Shown here piece by piece: positions 25,763 to 35,291 of a stretch of DNA of 64,000 nt (its first letter is position 1; every line of letters starts with the position of its first letter). The stretch is taken from contig CALWLY010000004.1 in NCBI GenBank assembly GCA_944381635.1, positions 1-64,000 of the forward strand, in the 5' to 3' direction. Source of the stretch: an uncultured Lachnospiraceae bacterium (lineage in GTDB: Bacteria > Bacillota > Clostridia > Lachnospirales > Lachnospiraceae). Below the pieces are notes generated by a model. The model saw only the letters and a program-made list of their open reading frames with translations, ran no database searches and was not told the DNA's origin. A program made the position numbers and the translations under genes.

Positions 25763-28700
25763 ATGATGAACAAAATGAACTACACTTTAGGTATCGACAT
25801 AGGCTCCACAACAGTTAAAATTGCTATTCTGGATGCCGGTCACCAAATCCTTTTTTCTGATTACAGACGACATTTCGCAAATATACAGGAAACCCTGTCC
25901 GGACTTTTAAAGGATGCCTTTGACAAGCTCGGAGACATCACTTTACATCCTATGATCACCGGTTCCGGCGGATTGACGCTTGCCAATCATCTGGGCGTTC
26001 CTTTTGTCCAGGAAGTTATTGCCGTATCTACTTCCCTTCAGGAGCTTGCTCCCAAAACGGACGTTGCCATTGAACTTGGCGGCGAGGATGCCAAAATCAT
26101 TTATTTTGAAAACGGTAACGTAGAACAGCGTATGAACGGTATCTGCGCAGGCGGAACCGGTTCCTTCATTGACCAGATGGCTTCCCTGATTCAGACGGAC
26201 GCTGCCGGTCTGAACGAATACGCCAAAGACTATCGTTCTCTTTATACCATTGCGGCCCGCTGCGGCGTTTTTGCCAAAACAGATATTCAGCCTCTGATCA
26301 ACGAAGGGGCTACAAAGGAAGACCTGTCTGCCTCTATTTTCCAGGCTGTTGTCAACCAGACGATCAGTGGTCTTGCCTGCGGCAAACCGATCCGGGGACA
26401 TGTGGCTTTTCTGGGAGGACCTCTTCATTTCCTCTCCGAACTTCGAAAAGCGTTTATCCGCACTCTGAATCTGGATGATGAACACATTATCCAGCCTGAA
26501 AATTCTCACCTGTTTGCGGCTATCGGCTCTGCTCTCAATGCGAAAGAGGAAGTTTTCTTTACCCTCTCCCAAATGGTAGGCAAGCTTTCTTCCGCCATTA
26601 AGATGGATTTTGAAGTGGAACGTATGGAGCCTCTGTTCGCGTCCGAGGAAGAATATGAAGAATTCAGAGAGCGTCACGACAGTCACTGTGTAAAGACTGC
26701 CCCTTTAGAAGATTACGTGGGCAACTGTTATCTCGGCATCGATGCCGGTTCTACTACCACAAAAGTGGCTCTGGTTGGTGAGGACGGTTCCCTCTTATAT
26801 TCTTTTTACAGCAACAATAGCGGCAGTCCGTTAAAAACCGCTATTTCTGCTATCCGGGATATCTATGAACAGCTGCCGGGAAGCGCTAAAATTGTCCGTT
26901 CCTGCTCTACAGGCTACGGCGAAGCTCTGATGAAAGCTGCTTTCCTGTTGGACGACGGAGAAGTAGAAACTGTGGCTCATTACCATGCTGCCGCTTTCTT
27001 TGATCCGCAGGTGGACTGTATTCTGGACATTGGCGGACAGGATATGAAATGCATTAAAATCAAGAACCAGACTGTGGACAGTGTACAGCTGAACGAAGCC
27101 TGTTCCTCCGGCTGCGGCTCTTTTATTGAAACCTTTGCAAAATCCTTAAATTACAGCGTGCAGGATTTTGCAAAAGCGGCTCTGTTTGCAAAACATCCGA
27201 TCGACCTTGGAACACGCTGCACCGTATTTATGAACTCCAAAGTAAAACAGGCGCAGAAAGAGGGCGCAGATGTTTCCGATATTTCTGCCGGCCTTGCTTA
27301 CTCGGTCATCAAAAATGCTCTGTTTAAAGTTATCAAAGTATCCGATGCTTCCGAACTTGGAAACCAGATCGTAGTTCAGGGCGGTACCTTCTATAATGAT
27401 GCGGTACTCAGAAGCTTCGAAAAAATTGCCGGATGCCAGGCGATCCGTCCTGATATTGCCGGCATCATGGGTGCGTTTGGAGCTGCTTTGATTGCCAGAG
27501 AAAATTACAGCGCCGGTTACCAGACCACTATGCTTTCCATAGAGCAGATCCTCAACCTGGAATTTGAGACCTCTATGGCAAAATGCAAGGGCTGTACCAA
27601 CAACTGCCGTCTTACCATCAACCGTTTCTCCGGCGGCCGTCAGTATATCTCCGGAAACCGCTGTGAGCGCGGACTTGGAAAACAGAAAAACAAAAACAAC
27701 ATTCCGAACCTTTTTGAATACAAACTGAAACGGCTGTTTTCTTATGAACCCTTGTCTGCCGACAAGGCTGTGAGAGGACGCGTGGGTATTCCACGTGTCT
27801 TAAATATGTACGAAAACTACCCGTTCTGGTATACCTTCTTCACGGAACTGGGCTATCAGGTTGTGCTCTCTCCCAGCTCCAACCGCAAAATTTACGAACT
27901 GGGCATTGAATCAATCCCCAGCGAATCCGAGTGTTATCCGGCTAAGCTTGCACACGGCCACGTATCCTGGCTCATCAAACAGGACGTTGATTTCATTTTT
28001 TACCCTGCCCTTTTCTATGAGCGCAACGAAACACCGGAAGCAAACAATCACTACAACTGCCCGATTGTTACTTCCTATTCGGAAAATATCAAAAACAATG
28101 TGGAAGAAATCGGCAGGGGAGAAGCGGTGCTCCGCAATCCGTTCCTCTCATTTGCCAGCGAGAAAACCGTTTCTGACGCCATGGTAAAAGAATTCCGTGA
28201 AATTCCCGCTTCCGAAATAAGGGAAGCCGTTCACAAAGCATGGCTGGAAATGGATGCGGCAAGGGATGATATGCGCAAAAAAGGCGAGGAAGTGCTGAAA
28301 TGGATGGAAGAAAACCACAAACGCGGCATCGTCCTGGCAGGACGTCCTTACCATGTGGATCCTGAAATCAACCATGGTATTCCGGAGCTTATCACTTCCT
28401 TTGATATTGCCGTCCTGACTGAGGACTCCGTTTCTCACTTAGGCCATCCTGACCGTCCTCTGATTGTATCCGACCAGTGGATGTATCACTCCAGACTTTA
28501 CGCTGCCGCTTCTTTCGTGCGAACAAGAGATGATCTGGATTTGATTCAGCTAAACTCCTTTGGCTGCGGTCTGGATGCGGTAACGACCGATCAGGTCAAT
28601 GATATTCTGTCCGGATCAGGCAAAATTTATACCTGTCTGAAGATTGACGAAGTCAACAACCTGGGAGCGGCCCGCATTCGTATCCGCTCGCTGCTGTCTG

Positions 28701-30013
28701 CAATTCAGGTAAGAGAACGCAAACACCAGACACGTACCATTGCGCCTACTTCCATTCACAAAGTAGCCTTTACCGAGGAGATGCGCAAGACCTACACTAT
28801 CCTGTGTCCGCAGATGTCTCCGATTCATTTTGAACTTCTGGAGCCTGCTTTCAAAGCCTGCGGCTATAACCTGGAGGTACTTTCCAATGATAACCGCAGA
28901 GCTGTAGATACCGGTCTTAAATATGTAAACAACGATGCCTGCTATCCGTCCCTTCTGGTAGTCGGACAGATTATGGATGCCCTTCTTTCCGGAAAGTACG
29001 ATCTGAGCAAAACAGCAGTTGTCATGTCTCAGACAGGCGGCGGCTGTCGTGCTACCAACTATGTAGGCTTTATACGCCGTGCTCTGGAAAAGGCAGGACT
29101 GGAACATATTCCGGTTATCTCCATCAGCCTTTCCGGTCTGGAAACCAACCCCGGCTTTAAACTGACTCCGGATATGCTGATCCGTGTAGTTTACGGCGCT
29201 ATTTTCGGCGATATCTTCATGCGCTGTGTATACCGCATGCGCCCTTATGAAGCAGAAAAAGGATCTGTCAATGCCGTACACCGCAAATGGGCTGAAGAAT
29301 GTAAGAAATTCGTTTCCTCCAAGAATCCCGGATTCTTTAAGTTCCGCAGCCTCTGCCAGGCAATCATTGAAGACTTCGACTCCATCCCGATCACGGATGA
29401 AAAGAAGCCAAGAGTCGGCATCGTGGGAGAAATCCTTGTAAAATTTGCTCCTGCCGCCAACAATCATCTGGTAGATCTTCTGGAAGCTGAGGGTGCCGAA
29501 GCTGTTGTACCGGATCTTTTAGACTTTATGTATTACTGCTTCTACAACCAGATTTACAAAGCGGAAAACCTTGGCATGAGCAAAAAAACTTCTGCTCTTT
29601 CAAAGGCCGGCATGAAAGCTATGGATATGGCCCGCTCCGCCGCTGTAAGCGCCTTTGAGAAGAGTAAGCATTTTATTCCGCCCGCTAAGATCAAAGATCT
29701 TGTAAGTTTTGCGGAACCTATCGTTTCTATCGGCAACCAGACCGGTGAAGGATGGTTTTTAACCGGAGAAATGGTAGAACTGATTCATTCCGGAACCCCC
29801 AATATCGTCTGCACACAGCCTTTCGGCTGTCTGCCTAACCACGTTGTGGGCAAGGGAGTTATCAAGGAACTGCGTCACCGCTATCCGGAATCCAATATCG
29901 TAGCCATCGATTACGATCCCGGCGCCAGCGAAGTAAACCAGCTGAACCGTATTAAACTGATGCTTTCCACAGCTCAGAAAAATCTGAAACGCCAGCAGGA
30001 AATCGCAGAATAA
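25763..30013 (+). CDS. giant acyl-CoA dehydratase activase (BadF/HgdC type)
   Basis: 1416 residues. Two tandem ASKHA ATPase domains: the first begins [17 protein letters not shown] and has [12 protein letters not shown]; the second begins near residue 325 with [16 protein letters not shown] and has [13 protein letters not shown], where the Cys would bind a bridging [4Fe-4S] cluster. A Cys-rich stretch follows ([12 protein letters not shown]...NRCERG, about 613-640), then a DUF2229-like and dehydratase-related C-terminal half ([17 protein letters not shown]...). HgdC-type activases use ATP to push electrons into 2-hydroxyacyl-CoA dehydratases or benzoyl-CoA reductases. No partner dehydratase is encoded nearby, so its substrate is unknown. 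It stands alone behind a good promoter. Confidence 0.88.
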   Translation: MMNKMNYTLGIDIGSTTVKIAILDAGHQILFSDYRRHFANIQETLSGLLKDAFDKLGDITLHPMITGSGGLTLANHLGVPFVQEVIAVSTSLQELAPKTDVAIELGGEDAKIIYFENGNVEQRMNGICAGGTGSFIDQMASLIQTDAAGLNEYAKDYRSLYTIAARCGVFAKTDIQPLINEGATKEDLSASIFQAVVNQTISGLACGKPIRGHVAFLGGPLHFLSELRKAFIRTLNLDDEHIIQPENSHLFAAIGSALNAKEEVFFTLSQMVGKLSSAIKMDFEVERMEPLFASEEEYEEFRERHDSHCVKTAPLEDYVGNCYLGIDAGSTTTKVALVGEDGSLLYSFYSNNSGSPLKTAISAIRDIYEQLPGSAKIVRSCSTGYGEALMKAAFLLDDGEVETVAHYHAAAFFDPQVDCILDIGGQDMKCIKIKNQTVDSVQLNEACSSGCGSFIETFAKSLNYSVQDFAKAALFAKHPIDLGTRCTVFMNSKVKQAQKEGADVSDISAGLAYSVIKNALFKVIKVSDASELGNQIVVQGGTFYNDAVLRSFEKIAGCQAIRPDIAGIMGAFGAALIARENYSAGYQTTMLSIEQILNLEFETSMAKCKGCTNNCRLTINRFSGGRQYISGNRCERGLGKQKNKNNIPNLFEYKLKRLFSYEPLSADKAVRGRVGIPRVLNMYENYPFWYTFFTELGYQVVLSPSSNRKIYELGIESIPSESECYPAKLAHGHVSWLIKQDVDFIFYPALFYERNETPEANNHYNCPIVTSYSENIKNNVEEIGRGEAVLRNPFLSFASEKTVSDAMVKEFREIPASEIREAVHKAWLEMDAARDDMRKKGEEVLKWMEENHKRGIVLAGRPYHVDPEINHGIPELITSFDIAVLTEDSVSHLGHPDRPLIVSDQWMYHSRLYAAASFVRTRDDLDLIQLNSFGCGLDAVTTDQVNDILSGSGKIYTCLKIDEVNNLGAARIRIRSLLSAIQVRERKHQTRTIAPTSIHKVAFTEEMRKTYTILCPQMSPIHFELLEPAFKACGYNLEVLSNDNRRAVDTGLKYVNNDACYPSLLVVGQIMDALLSGKYDLSKTAVVMSQTGGGCRATNYVGFIRRALEKAGLEHIPVISISLSGLETNPGFKLTPDMLIRVVYGAIFGDIFMRCVYRMRPYEAEKGSVNAVHRKWAEECKKFVSSKNPGFFKFRSLCQAIIEDFDSIPITDEKKPRVGIVGEILVKFAPAANNHLVDLLEAEGAEAVVPDLLDFMYYCFYNQIYKAENLGMSKKTSALSKAGMKAMDMARSAAVSAFEKSKHFIPPAKIKDLVSFAEPIVSIGNQTGEGWFLTGEMVELIHSGTPNIVCTQPFGCLPNHVVGKGVIKELRHRYPESNIVAIDYDPGASEVNQLNRIKLMLSTAQKNLKRQQEIAE

Positions 30014-30108
30014 CCGTTACCTTTCCAAACAATATCATTCATGTACAAAGGGTCAAGGTGATCTTTCCCGGACCGTCTTGCTCTTTATACACAGATACGA
30101 ACATAAGG

Positions 30109-30201
30109 CGCTGCCAAACCCTGAAAGCATGCTGCAGAAAACCTGCGAATGCCCAGATACTTTCTGTAAGGGTTCCGGCAGCGCCTATTCTGTTTTTTCT
30201 T
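30109..30201 (+). terminator. long folded terminator or small RNA after the activase gene
   Basis: GGCGCTGCC and GGCAGCGCC (9 bp) enclose AACCCT/AGGGTT and CAGAAA/TTTCTG pairs, a nearly continuous structure of about 75 nt, and TGTTTTTT follows. It ends the activase transcript and is far larger than needed for that alone. Apart from this and the vanW promoter, 30014-30336 holds no gene. Confidence 0.6.
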
Positions 30202-30257
30202 CCTTACGGGAAACGTTGTTTGACTCCATTTTTGACCGATTTGTCGACTTTTTTCAG

Positions 30258-30286
30258 TTGGCAATTTTGCAAACCTGTGCTATTCT
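30258..30286 (+). promoter_or_regulatory. promoter of the vanW-like gene
   Basis: TTGGCA at 30258-30263, 17-bp spacer, TATTCT at 30281-30286, 50 nt before the start codon. Confidence 0.55.
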
Positions 30287-30336
30287 TTAGACAGAACTCT
30301 ATGGTCCTTTTTGGACAAATGAAGGGAGGAAATTTC

Positions 30337-31473
30337 ATGAAAAAAGTAGTAGGAAAATTATTGCTGATCCCGTTGCTTTGTCTGTTTCTGCCGCTCCAGG
30401 TAATGGCTGCTGACGCCAAACTGCCTGCCGGCGGTGTCACAACGACAATGTCCAATGCCGATTATGTGGATCCCGGTTTCATGCACCGTCAGATTTTATT
30501 TACCTATCAGGGACAGTCCTGGTCCATGCCGTTTTCAATCCTGAAAGATATTCCCATTCTTTTAAGTGACGATACCGGCGTGCGTCAGTGTGTCATCGGT
30601 GATGATGCCGCAATCACAGTCTTTCTGGATGCGATCAACGCCCAGCTTGCCGCTTCCCGTTTTGACAATACAGTCACGGTATGGGACAACGGAGCGGGAA
30701 GTTATATCCAGCAGAGCGGAAACGGCTATTACCAGCTCAACGAACATGTCAAATCCTGGCTCATCAATATGATCCAGCTTACACTGGCTGAAAACGAACC
30801 GAAGGATATCGTGCAGGAACTGGATGCCAATTTCCTGACTTTTGTAGTGCCTGATCAGCCTGCTGTCACATTCAGCAGCGATTTTGTCACAGCTTCTTCT
30901 TTTACTACCAGTTACAAGACCAGCTCAGCCAACCGATGCACCAACATTCAGATTGCTTCCGGTCATCTGAACAACGTGATCGTAATGCCCGGTGAAACGA
31001 TTTCCATCAGTGAAATTTTCCGCCCGCGCACTGCCGCCAACGGTTATAAAAGCGCCACCGTATATATGAACGGAAAATCTGTGGACGGTATCGGCGGCGG
31101 TATCTGTCAGGTATCTTCCACCACTTACAATGCCGCTATGAACGCGGGATTAACGGTTGTGGAACGTCATCCGCACAGCATGCCTGTGTCATACCTGAGA
31201 ATGGGTCTTGATGCTACCATTTCCAGCGGAAGACTTGATCTTCGCATCCGCAACGATTACAGCGCCCCTGTTATTTTCCAAACGTCCAATCACAATAAAA
31301 ACCTGACCGTAAATGTTATTGTGTGGAATCAGGATCTGGCAGGAAGAAGCTTTAAGCTCTGGTCCGAATACACAGGTCCGCGCTCAGCGAAAAGCTATCT
31401 GACCACCTATCAGGACGGCAAGGAAGTAAGTACCCGCTATGTGGCATCCTCTTCCTATCGGGCACACAGCTGA
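30337..31473 (+). CDS. VanW family exported protein
   Basis: 378 residues. Signal peptide MKKVVGKLLLIPLLCLFLPLQVMA with likely cleavage after AMA-type residues. A middle domain of unknown fold is followed by the VanW domain: GETISISEIFRPRTAANGYKSATVYMNGKS, the core VDGIGGGICQVSSTTYNAAMNAGL and ERHPHSMPVSYLRMGLDATIS. VanW proteins occur in some vancomycin clusters but mostly, as here, without resistance genes; the biochemical role is unknown, probably at the cell wall. GAAGGGAGGAAA precedes the start. Confidence 0.9.
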   Translation: MKKVVGKLLLIPLLCLFLPLQVMAADAKLPAGGVTTTMSNADYVDPGFMHRQILFTYQGQSWSMPFSILKDIPILLSDDTGVRQCVIGDDAAITVFLDAINAQLAASRFDNTVTVWDNGAGSYIQQSGNGYYQLNEHVKSWLINMIQLTLAENEPKDIVQELDANFLTFVVPDQPAVTFSSDFVTASSFTTSYKTSSANRCTNIQIASGHLNNVIVMPGETISISEIFRPRTAANGYKSATVYMNGKSVDGIGGGICQVSSTTYNAAMNAGLTVVERHPHSMPVSYLRMGLDATISSGRLDLRIRNDYSAPVIFQTSNHNKNLTVNVIVWNQDLAGRSFKLWSEYTGPRSAKSYLTTYQDGKEVSTRYVASSSYRAHS

Positions 31474-31504
31474 TCAGACAACTTGGGAAAGGAGTATCTG
31501 TCCA

Positions 31505-33907
31505 ATGAAAAAGGAAATCCGAAAATCCGGTTACACACTGACTTTTGAGGAAACTACCGGAAAATGGACAGGACTGTACGACACTGTGGCTCCCCAAGTC
31601 AACTGGCTTGCAGAAAACGATAAACACGGATTCTGCGTGCCGTTTATTCATGGAACACAGCAAGGTGAAGATGATCTTCCCTGTCCTTTTACTTACAGCG
31701 ACAACACACTGAAATCCTCTTCTCCATGGGGCGCAACCAATGTGGAAGCTGCCTTGGATGAAGACAGGATCCGTATTCATTTTTCCACAGAGCCTGACCA
31801 TGGCCCCCGCGCCGGTCTGCAGATGAATCTGAATTTTCTCGATTTGCCTACAGAAGGAACCTGGCAAAACCAGTGTATGCCAAAGGTCATTTATGTAGAG
31901 GAATCTTATCAGTATGCCTACTTTGTGTTTGCCACTGCCGGTCACCGCTACATGGTTCTTACTGTATCCTCCCCTTTTGCTGCATGGAGAATCCTCTACA
32001 GCTATGAAGGGCATAAAATGACAGGATTTCAGCTTTTGACTCAGGCAGATGATGTTATCACAGACGACAGAGGCGCACTTCCCATTGTGGATACCCTGGA
32101 AATCCAAATTCAGTTTGCAGGCAGTCTGTCCGATTGTTTTGCCAAAATATCTGATTGTTTAGGTATAAGCATCGCCATGCCGGCAATCTCGGGAGGTCAA
32201 AGCGGAGCCCGGATTCCTTTTGATGTAATCGGAAACTGCACTGCTGTTCAGATCCAGGATCCAGACGGAAAAATAAGCAGCCAAAAAAGTCTTGTCCTTG
32301 AAAAAACAGGTATGTATAAACTGATTACCCTTTCACCAAACGGACGCAAACATATCAGCCATGTTCTCTGCCATGAAGATTGGGAAACCCAGTTTGACCG
32401 TATCAACCGTTTTTATAAAACCTATTTTCAAGATAAAACAGGCGCTTTTTACCGGGCAATCTCTTCCGATACTCTTAAGCCCGACAAAAAGACTTTCGAA
32501 GGCGTTCCCTTCGGCGATCCTTACGAACATTTTTCATGCAGAACCGGAGAGTTTGGCGGATTTGCCGCATGGTGCATGATAAAGAATCAGTTAGTGTTCG
32601 GTGAGAAACCGGAACTTACAAATGCCGTTCATCGTTATCTTTTTGACTGGGCCTTAAACCGCGGTCATGAAGAGACCCCCTATTACGGAACGATATATAA
32701 AAAGCCCAATACTTATCGCGGAAGAGATTACGGTCCCTACCATTTTTACGAGGAATCCAACTATCTCCAGCATGAAATCTTTCTGCTTGAACAAATGGCT
32801 GATTACTACCGTTTGTATAAGGATGCTTCCGTTCTTCCCGATGCTCTCGCTCTGGCAGACCATATTTTTTCTGAACACATGAGAGAGGACGGCGCTGTTA
32901 TCAACCAGAATACCGCCGATGATCCCGGAATTGACTATTCTACCGTTCATCCGGCCGCCTGCGGATTTTTAAGACTGGCAGAAGCCATCAAAACAGAAGC
33001 TCCGGAAAAATCCCGGTATTTACTCAGCATCGCCGAGAAAATAGCGGATTACGTATGCAAAAGAGCCCTTGACTTCCCCACGGAAGGAGAACCTTGCACC
33101 GAAGATGGCTCCATGGGCTGTTCTGCAGCTACCTTGCTTTATGCCTATATGTATATTGCACCGAAACCGGAGTATCTGCGTGTTGCAAGAGAAATTCTTG
33201 ACGCTCATCATGTATTGGAGTTAAATGGAACGGACTGCCGAATGAAAAATTCAACCATCCGTTTCTGGGAAACGCAGTACGAAACCCGCGAGTGGGGCCC
33301 TTCCATCAATTCCGGGCATGCCTGGACAATCTGGACCTCCGAGTCCAAAGCTATGCTGGCTTTACTTGACCATGACGCAGACTTGCTGCAGGAAGCCTAT
33401 GAAGGGTTTATAACCAATATTTGTAAAACAGACAGCAACGGCGGTATGTTCTGCTGTTATACTCCCGATATGATACCCGGAACTCCTCACGCCCATTACA
33501 ATCCTCCTAAGGATGACTCGTTAGAACATAATGATATGCGTCCTACTTCTACCCACCTTGGTATGGCGTATCCTAAGAAGGCTTACTCGGCCAGCGGAAA
33601 TTATTATCTTATCAAGGCTGCGGAAATCTGGTCGCACATCAGCGGATTGAATCTAAACAGCGGCGCGGCAATAAACGGCGTTTATGAAGATAACCTGTTC
33701 CTTTCCGCCGCAAAAAATCTGGATACTTTTGTGTTATCCGGTAAATCGTCAAAACCTATCCGTCTGAAATGCCATGCAAATCAGATTGTAAAAATTTTGT
33801 TTGACGAAAAATCAACACCGCATTTTACCGACGGAAAAATTCTTTCTCAGGATGATACGTCCTGTACCGTTCTCTGTGAGAAATCAGTCCTTACGATGAA
33901 GGTATGA
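31505..33907 (+). CDS. predicted alpha-toroid carbohydrate-active protein
   Basis: 800 residues, no signal peptide. An N-terminal beta-rich half (about 1-300) is followed by an all-helical half with GEFGGFAAWCMIKNQL, YYGTIYKKPNTYRGRDYGPYHFYEESNYLQHE, EDGSMGCSAATLLYAYMYIA and WGPSINSGHAWTIWTSESKAML, typical of (alpha/alpha)6 or (alpha/alpha)7 barrels in polysaccharide lyases and glycosidases. I cannot assign a family or catalytic residues. AAAGGAG lies upstream of the ATG at 31505. The neighbouring GH109-like and DUF4091 genes, on the opposite strand, support a role in cytoplasmic breakdown of a host or plant glycan. Confidence 0.7.
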   Translation: MKKEIRKSGYTLTFEETTGKWTGLYDTVAPQVNWLAENDKHGFCVPFIHGTQQGEDDLPCPFTYSDNTLKSSSPWGATNVEAALDEDRIRIHFSTEPDHGPRAGLQMNLNFLDLPTEGTWQNQCMPKVIYVEESYQYAYFVFATAGHRYMVLTVSSPFAAWRILYSYEGHKMTGFQLLTQADDVITDDRGALPIVDTLEIQIQFAGSLSDCFAKISDCLGISIAMPAISGGQSGARIPFDVIGNCTAVQIQDPDGKISSQKSLVLEKTGMYKLITLSPNGRKHISHVLCHEDWETQFDRINRFYKTYFQDKTGAFYRAISSDTLKPDKKTFEGVPFGDPYEHFSCRTGEFGGFAAWCMIKNQLVFGEKPELTNAVHRYLFDWALNRGHEETPYYGTIYKKPNTYRGRDYGPYHFYEESNYLQHEIFLLEQMADYYRLYKDASVLPDALALADHIFSEHMREDGAVINQNTADDPGIDYSTVHPAACGFLRLAEAIKTEAPEKSRYLLSIAEKIADYVCKRALDFPTEGEPCTEDGSMGCSAATLLYAYMYIAPKPEYLRVAREILDAHHVLELNGTDCRMKNSTIRFWETQYETREWGPSINSGHAWTIWTSESKAMLALLDHDADLLQEAYEGFITNICKTDSNGGMFCCYTPDMIPGTPHAHYNPPKDDSLEHNDMRPTSTHLGMAYPKKAYSASGNYYLIKAAEIWSHISGLNLNSGAAINGVYEDNLFLSAAKNLDTFVLSGKSSKPIRLKCHANQIVKILFDEKSTPHFTDGKILSQDDTSCTVLCEKSVLTMKV

Positions 33908-33910
33908 TAA

Positions 33911-33993
33911 AGTGTGCGCTTTGGCGCACACTCGCGCCGAGCGTGTTTGCCGTCAGGCAATCTTTCTTTGCGCGCGAGTGCGCATCCTTTATA
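33911..33993. repeat. palindromic element rich in GCGC (type 2 repeat)
   Basis: Hairpin AGTGTGCGC/GCGCACACT (9 bp, loop TTTG), then GCGCCGAGCG, a small TTGCC/GGCAA hairpin and GCGCGCGAGTGCGCAT, which can also pair back to ACTCGCGC. Clearly related to the element at 50678-50760 and partly to 37624-37660. It lies between convergent genes and may also act as a terminator. Confidence 0.7.
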
Positions 33994-34013
33994 TATTATT
34001 CCTATAACTGCTG

Positions 34014-35246
34014 CTATTTTTCCAGATTATACCGCCCCTCCGGTGCAGGCTGCCTGTTTGTCCATTTTCCGTTTGTGAAATCCGGAATTGCCACCGGCGC
34101 TCCTCCCATAGCGCAGGAAGCCTCGGAAAGTGCCGTAATACTCATCCAGGACGCCATATCATACACATCAATCGGAGGTTCAACACCGCGTTTAACCGCT
34201 TCGAAAAAGGCGCCGAATACCAGCCAGTCTATTCCGTCATGTCCGCCGATCACGCCCTCTTCCAAATACTGTTTCCAGATGGGATGCTCGTACTGTTCCC
34301 GATATTCTTCCACATTATTCCACTGTTTCTTCCAGTCAAAATCATATTGATTGTGAACGCCATCCAGGAATATACTCCGGTTGTCTTCCATGTACATTCC
34401 TTTTGTCCCCTGTACATGAAAGGCTCTGGAATAAGGCCTCGGCAGTGTAGTATCCAGCGTCAGCACAATAGTCTCCCCATGGGCACATTTGATGGTAGTG
34501 GTAACCACATCCCCCTGGGCAAAGGAAACATTGCTCAAATCATAATCGCTGCCTTTTTCTTTCAAAAGATATTCATGCAGACCAGCAGCCTTGGAAGCTA
34601 CGGAAGTTAAGGTCAACATTCTGTTTCCACGGTTGATGTTCAGTACTTTTGCAATCGGTCCCAGTTCATGAGTCGGATAGTTTTCACAGTTGCGGTTTAA
34701 GTAATTGCGCAGTCGATAATGACGGTTTTCCCGTCCGAAAGCAACTTCATTTCTCAAGTCATGGCGATAACCGCCCTGGCAATGGACAATCTCACCGAAT
34801 AGACCCTGGTGAACCATATTCAGTACAAGCAGTTCGTCTCTGCCATAACAGCAGTTTTCCAACAGCATGCAGGGAACTTCGGTTTCCTCATAGGTACGCA
34901 CCAGCTGCCAGCAATCATCCACAGAATAGGCTCCGCCTACTTCGCATCCTACATATTTTCCCGCTCTCATAGCTTCCACAGCAATGTTTATATGACTCTC
35001 CCATGCTGCAGTGATCACAACTGCATCTATTTCCTCCATTTTCAAAATATCACGATAATCTTCGGTGCAGACAGGTTCTATGCTGCGCGCCTCTTTTACC
35101 GCTTCGGCCGCCTGAGCAATACGATCCTCATATAAATCACATACTGCCAGCACATCCACATCCTGGTATTTTAAGATTACCGCTGTCAGCAAAGAATAGC
35201 CGCGGCTTCCCAGACCAATAACTCCGATTTTAATTCTGTCTTTCAT
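34014..35246 (-). CDS. Gfo/Idh/MocA family protein, GH109-like
   Basis: 410 residues. N-terminal Rossmann fold with the NAD motif GVIGLGSRGYSLLT (about 8-21) and CDLYEDRI. The second half has YPTHELGPIAKVLNINRGNRM and PPIDVYDMASWMSITALSEAS, which resemble the NAD-dependent GH109 glycosidases (alpha-N-acetylgalactosaminidase type) more than plain inositol or glucose dehydrogenases. GH109 enzymes split the glycosidic bond by transient oxidation using bound NAD. The assignment within the family is inference; an ordinary sugar oxidoreductase remains possible. It is followed in the cluster by a DUF4091 gene on the same strand 45 nt upstream. Confidence 0.78.
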   Translation of the reverse strand: MKDRIKIGVIGLGSRGYSLLTAVILKYQDVDVLAVCDLYEDRIAQAAEAVKEARSIEPVCTEDYRDILKMEEIDAVVITAAWESHINIAVEAMRAGKYVGCEVGGAYSVDDCWQLVRTYEETEVPCMLLENCCYGRDELLVLNMVHQGLFGEIVHCQGGYRHDLRNEVAFGRENRHYRLRNYLNRNCENYPTHELGPIAKVLNINRGNRMLTLTSVASKAAGLHEYLLKEKGSDYDLSNVSFAQGDVVTTTIKCAHGETIVLTLDTTLPRPYSRAFHVQGTKGMYMEDNRSIFLDGVHNQYDFDWKKQWNNVEEYREQYEHPIWKQYLEEGVIGGHDGIDWLVFGAFFEAVKRGVEPPIDVYDMASWMSITALSEASCAMGGAPVAIPDFTNGKWTNRQPAPEGRYNLEK

Positions 35247-35291
35247 GATTCTTTTTTCCTTTTCCGTAAATTTTTATGATATTCTGTTAAA

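Noticed and set aside
28616..29467. 283-codon minus-strand frame inside the activase gene
   Set aside because: Antisense to a conserved coding region; composition is that of a shadow frame.
31352..32107. 251-codon minus-strand frame across the vanW end and the toroid gene start
   Set aside because: Covers two well-supported plus-strand genes and lacks a ribosome binding site.
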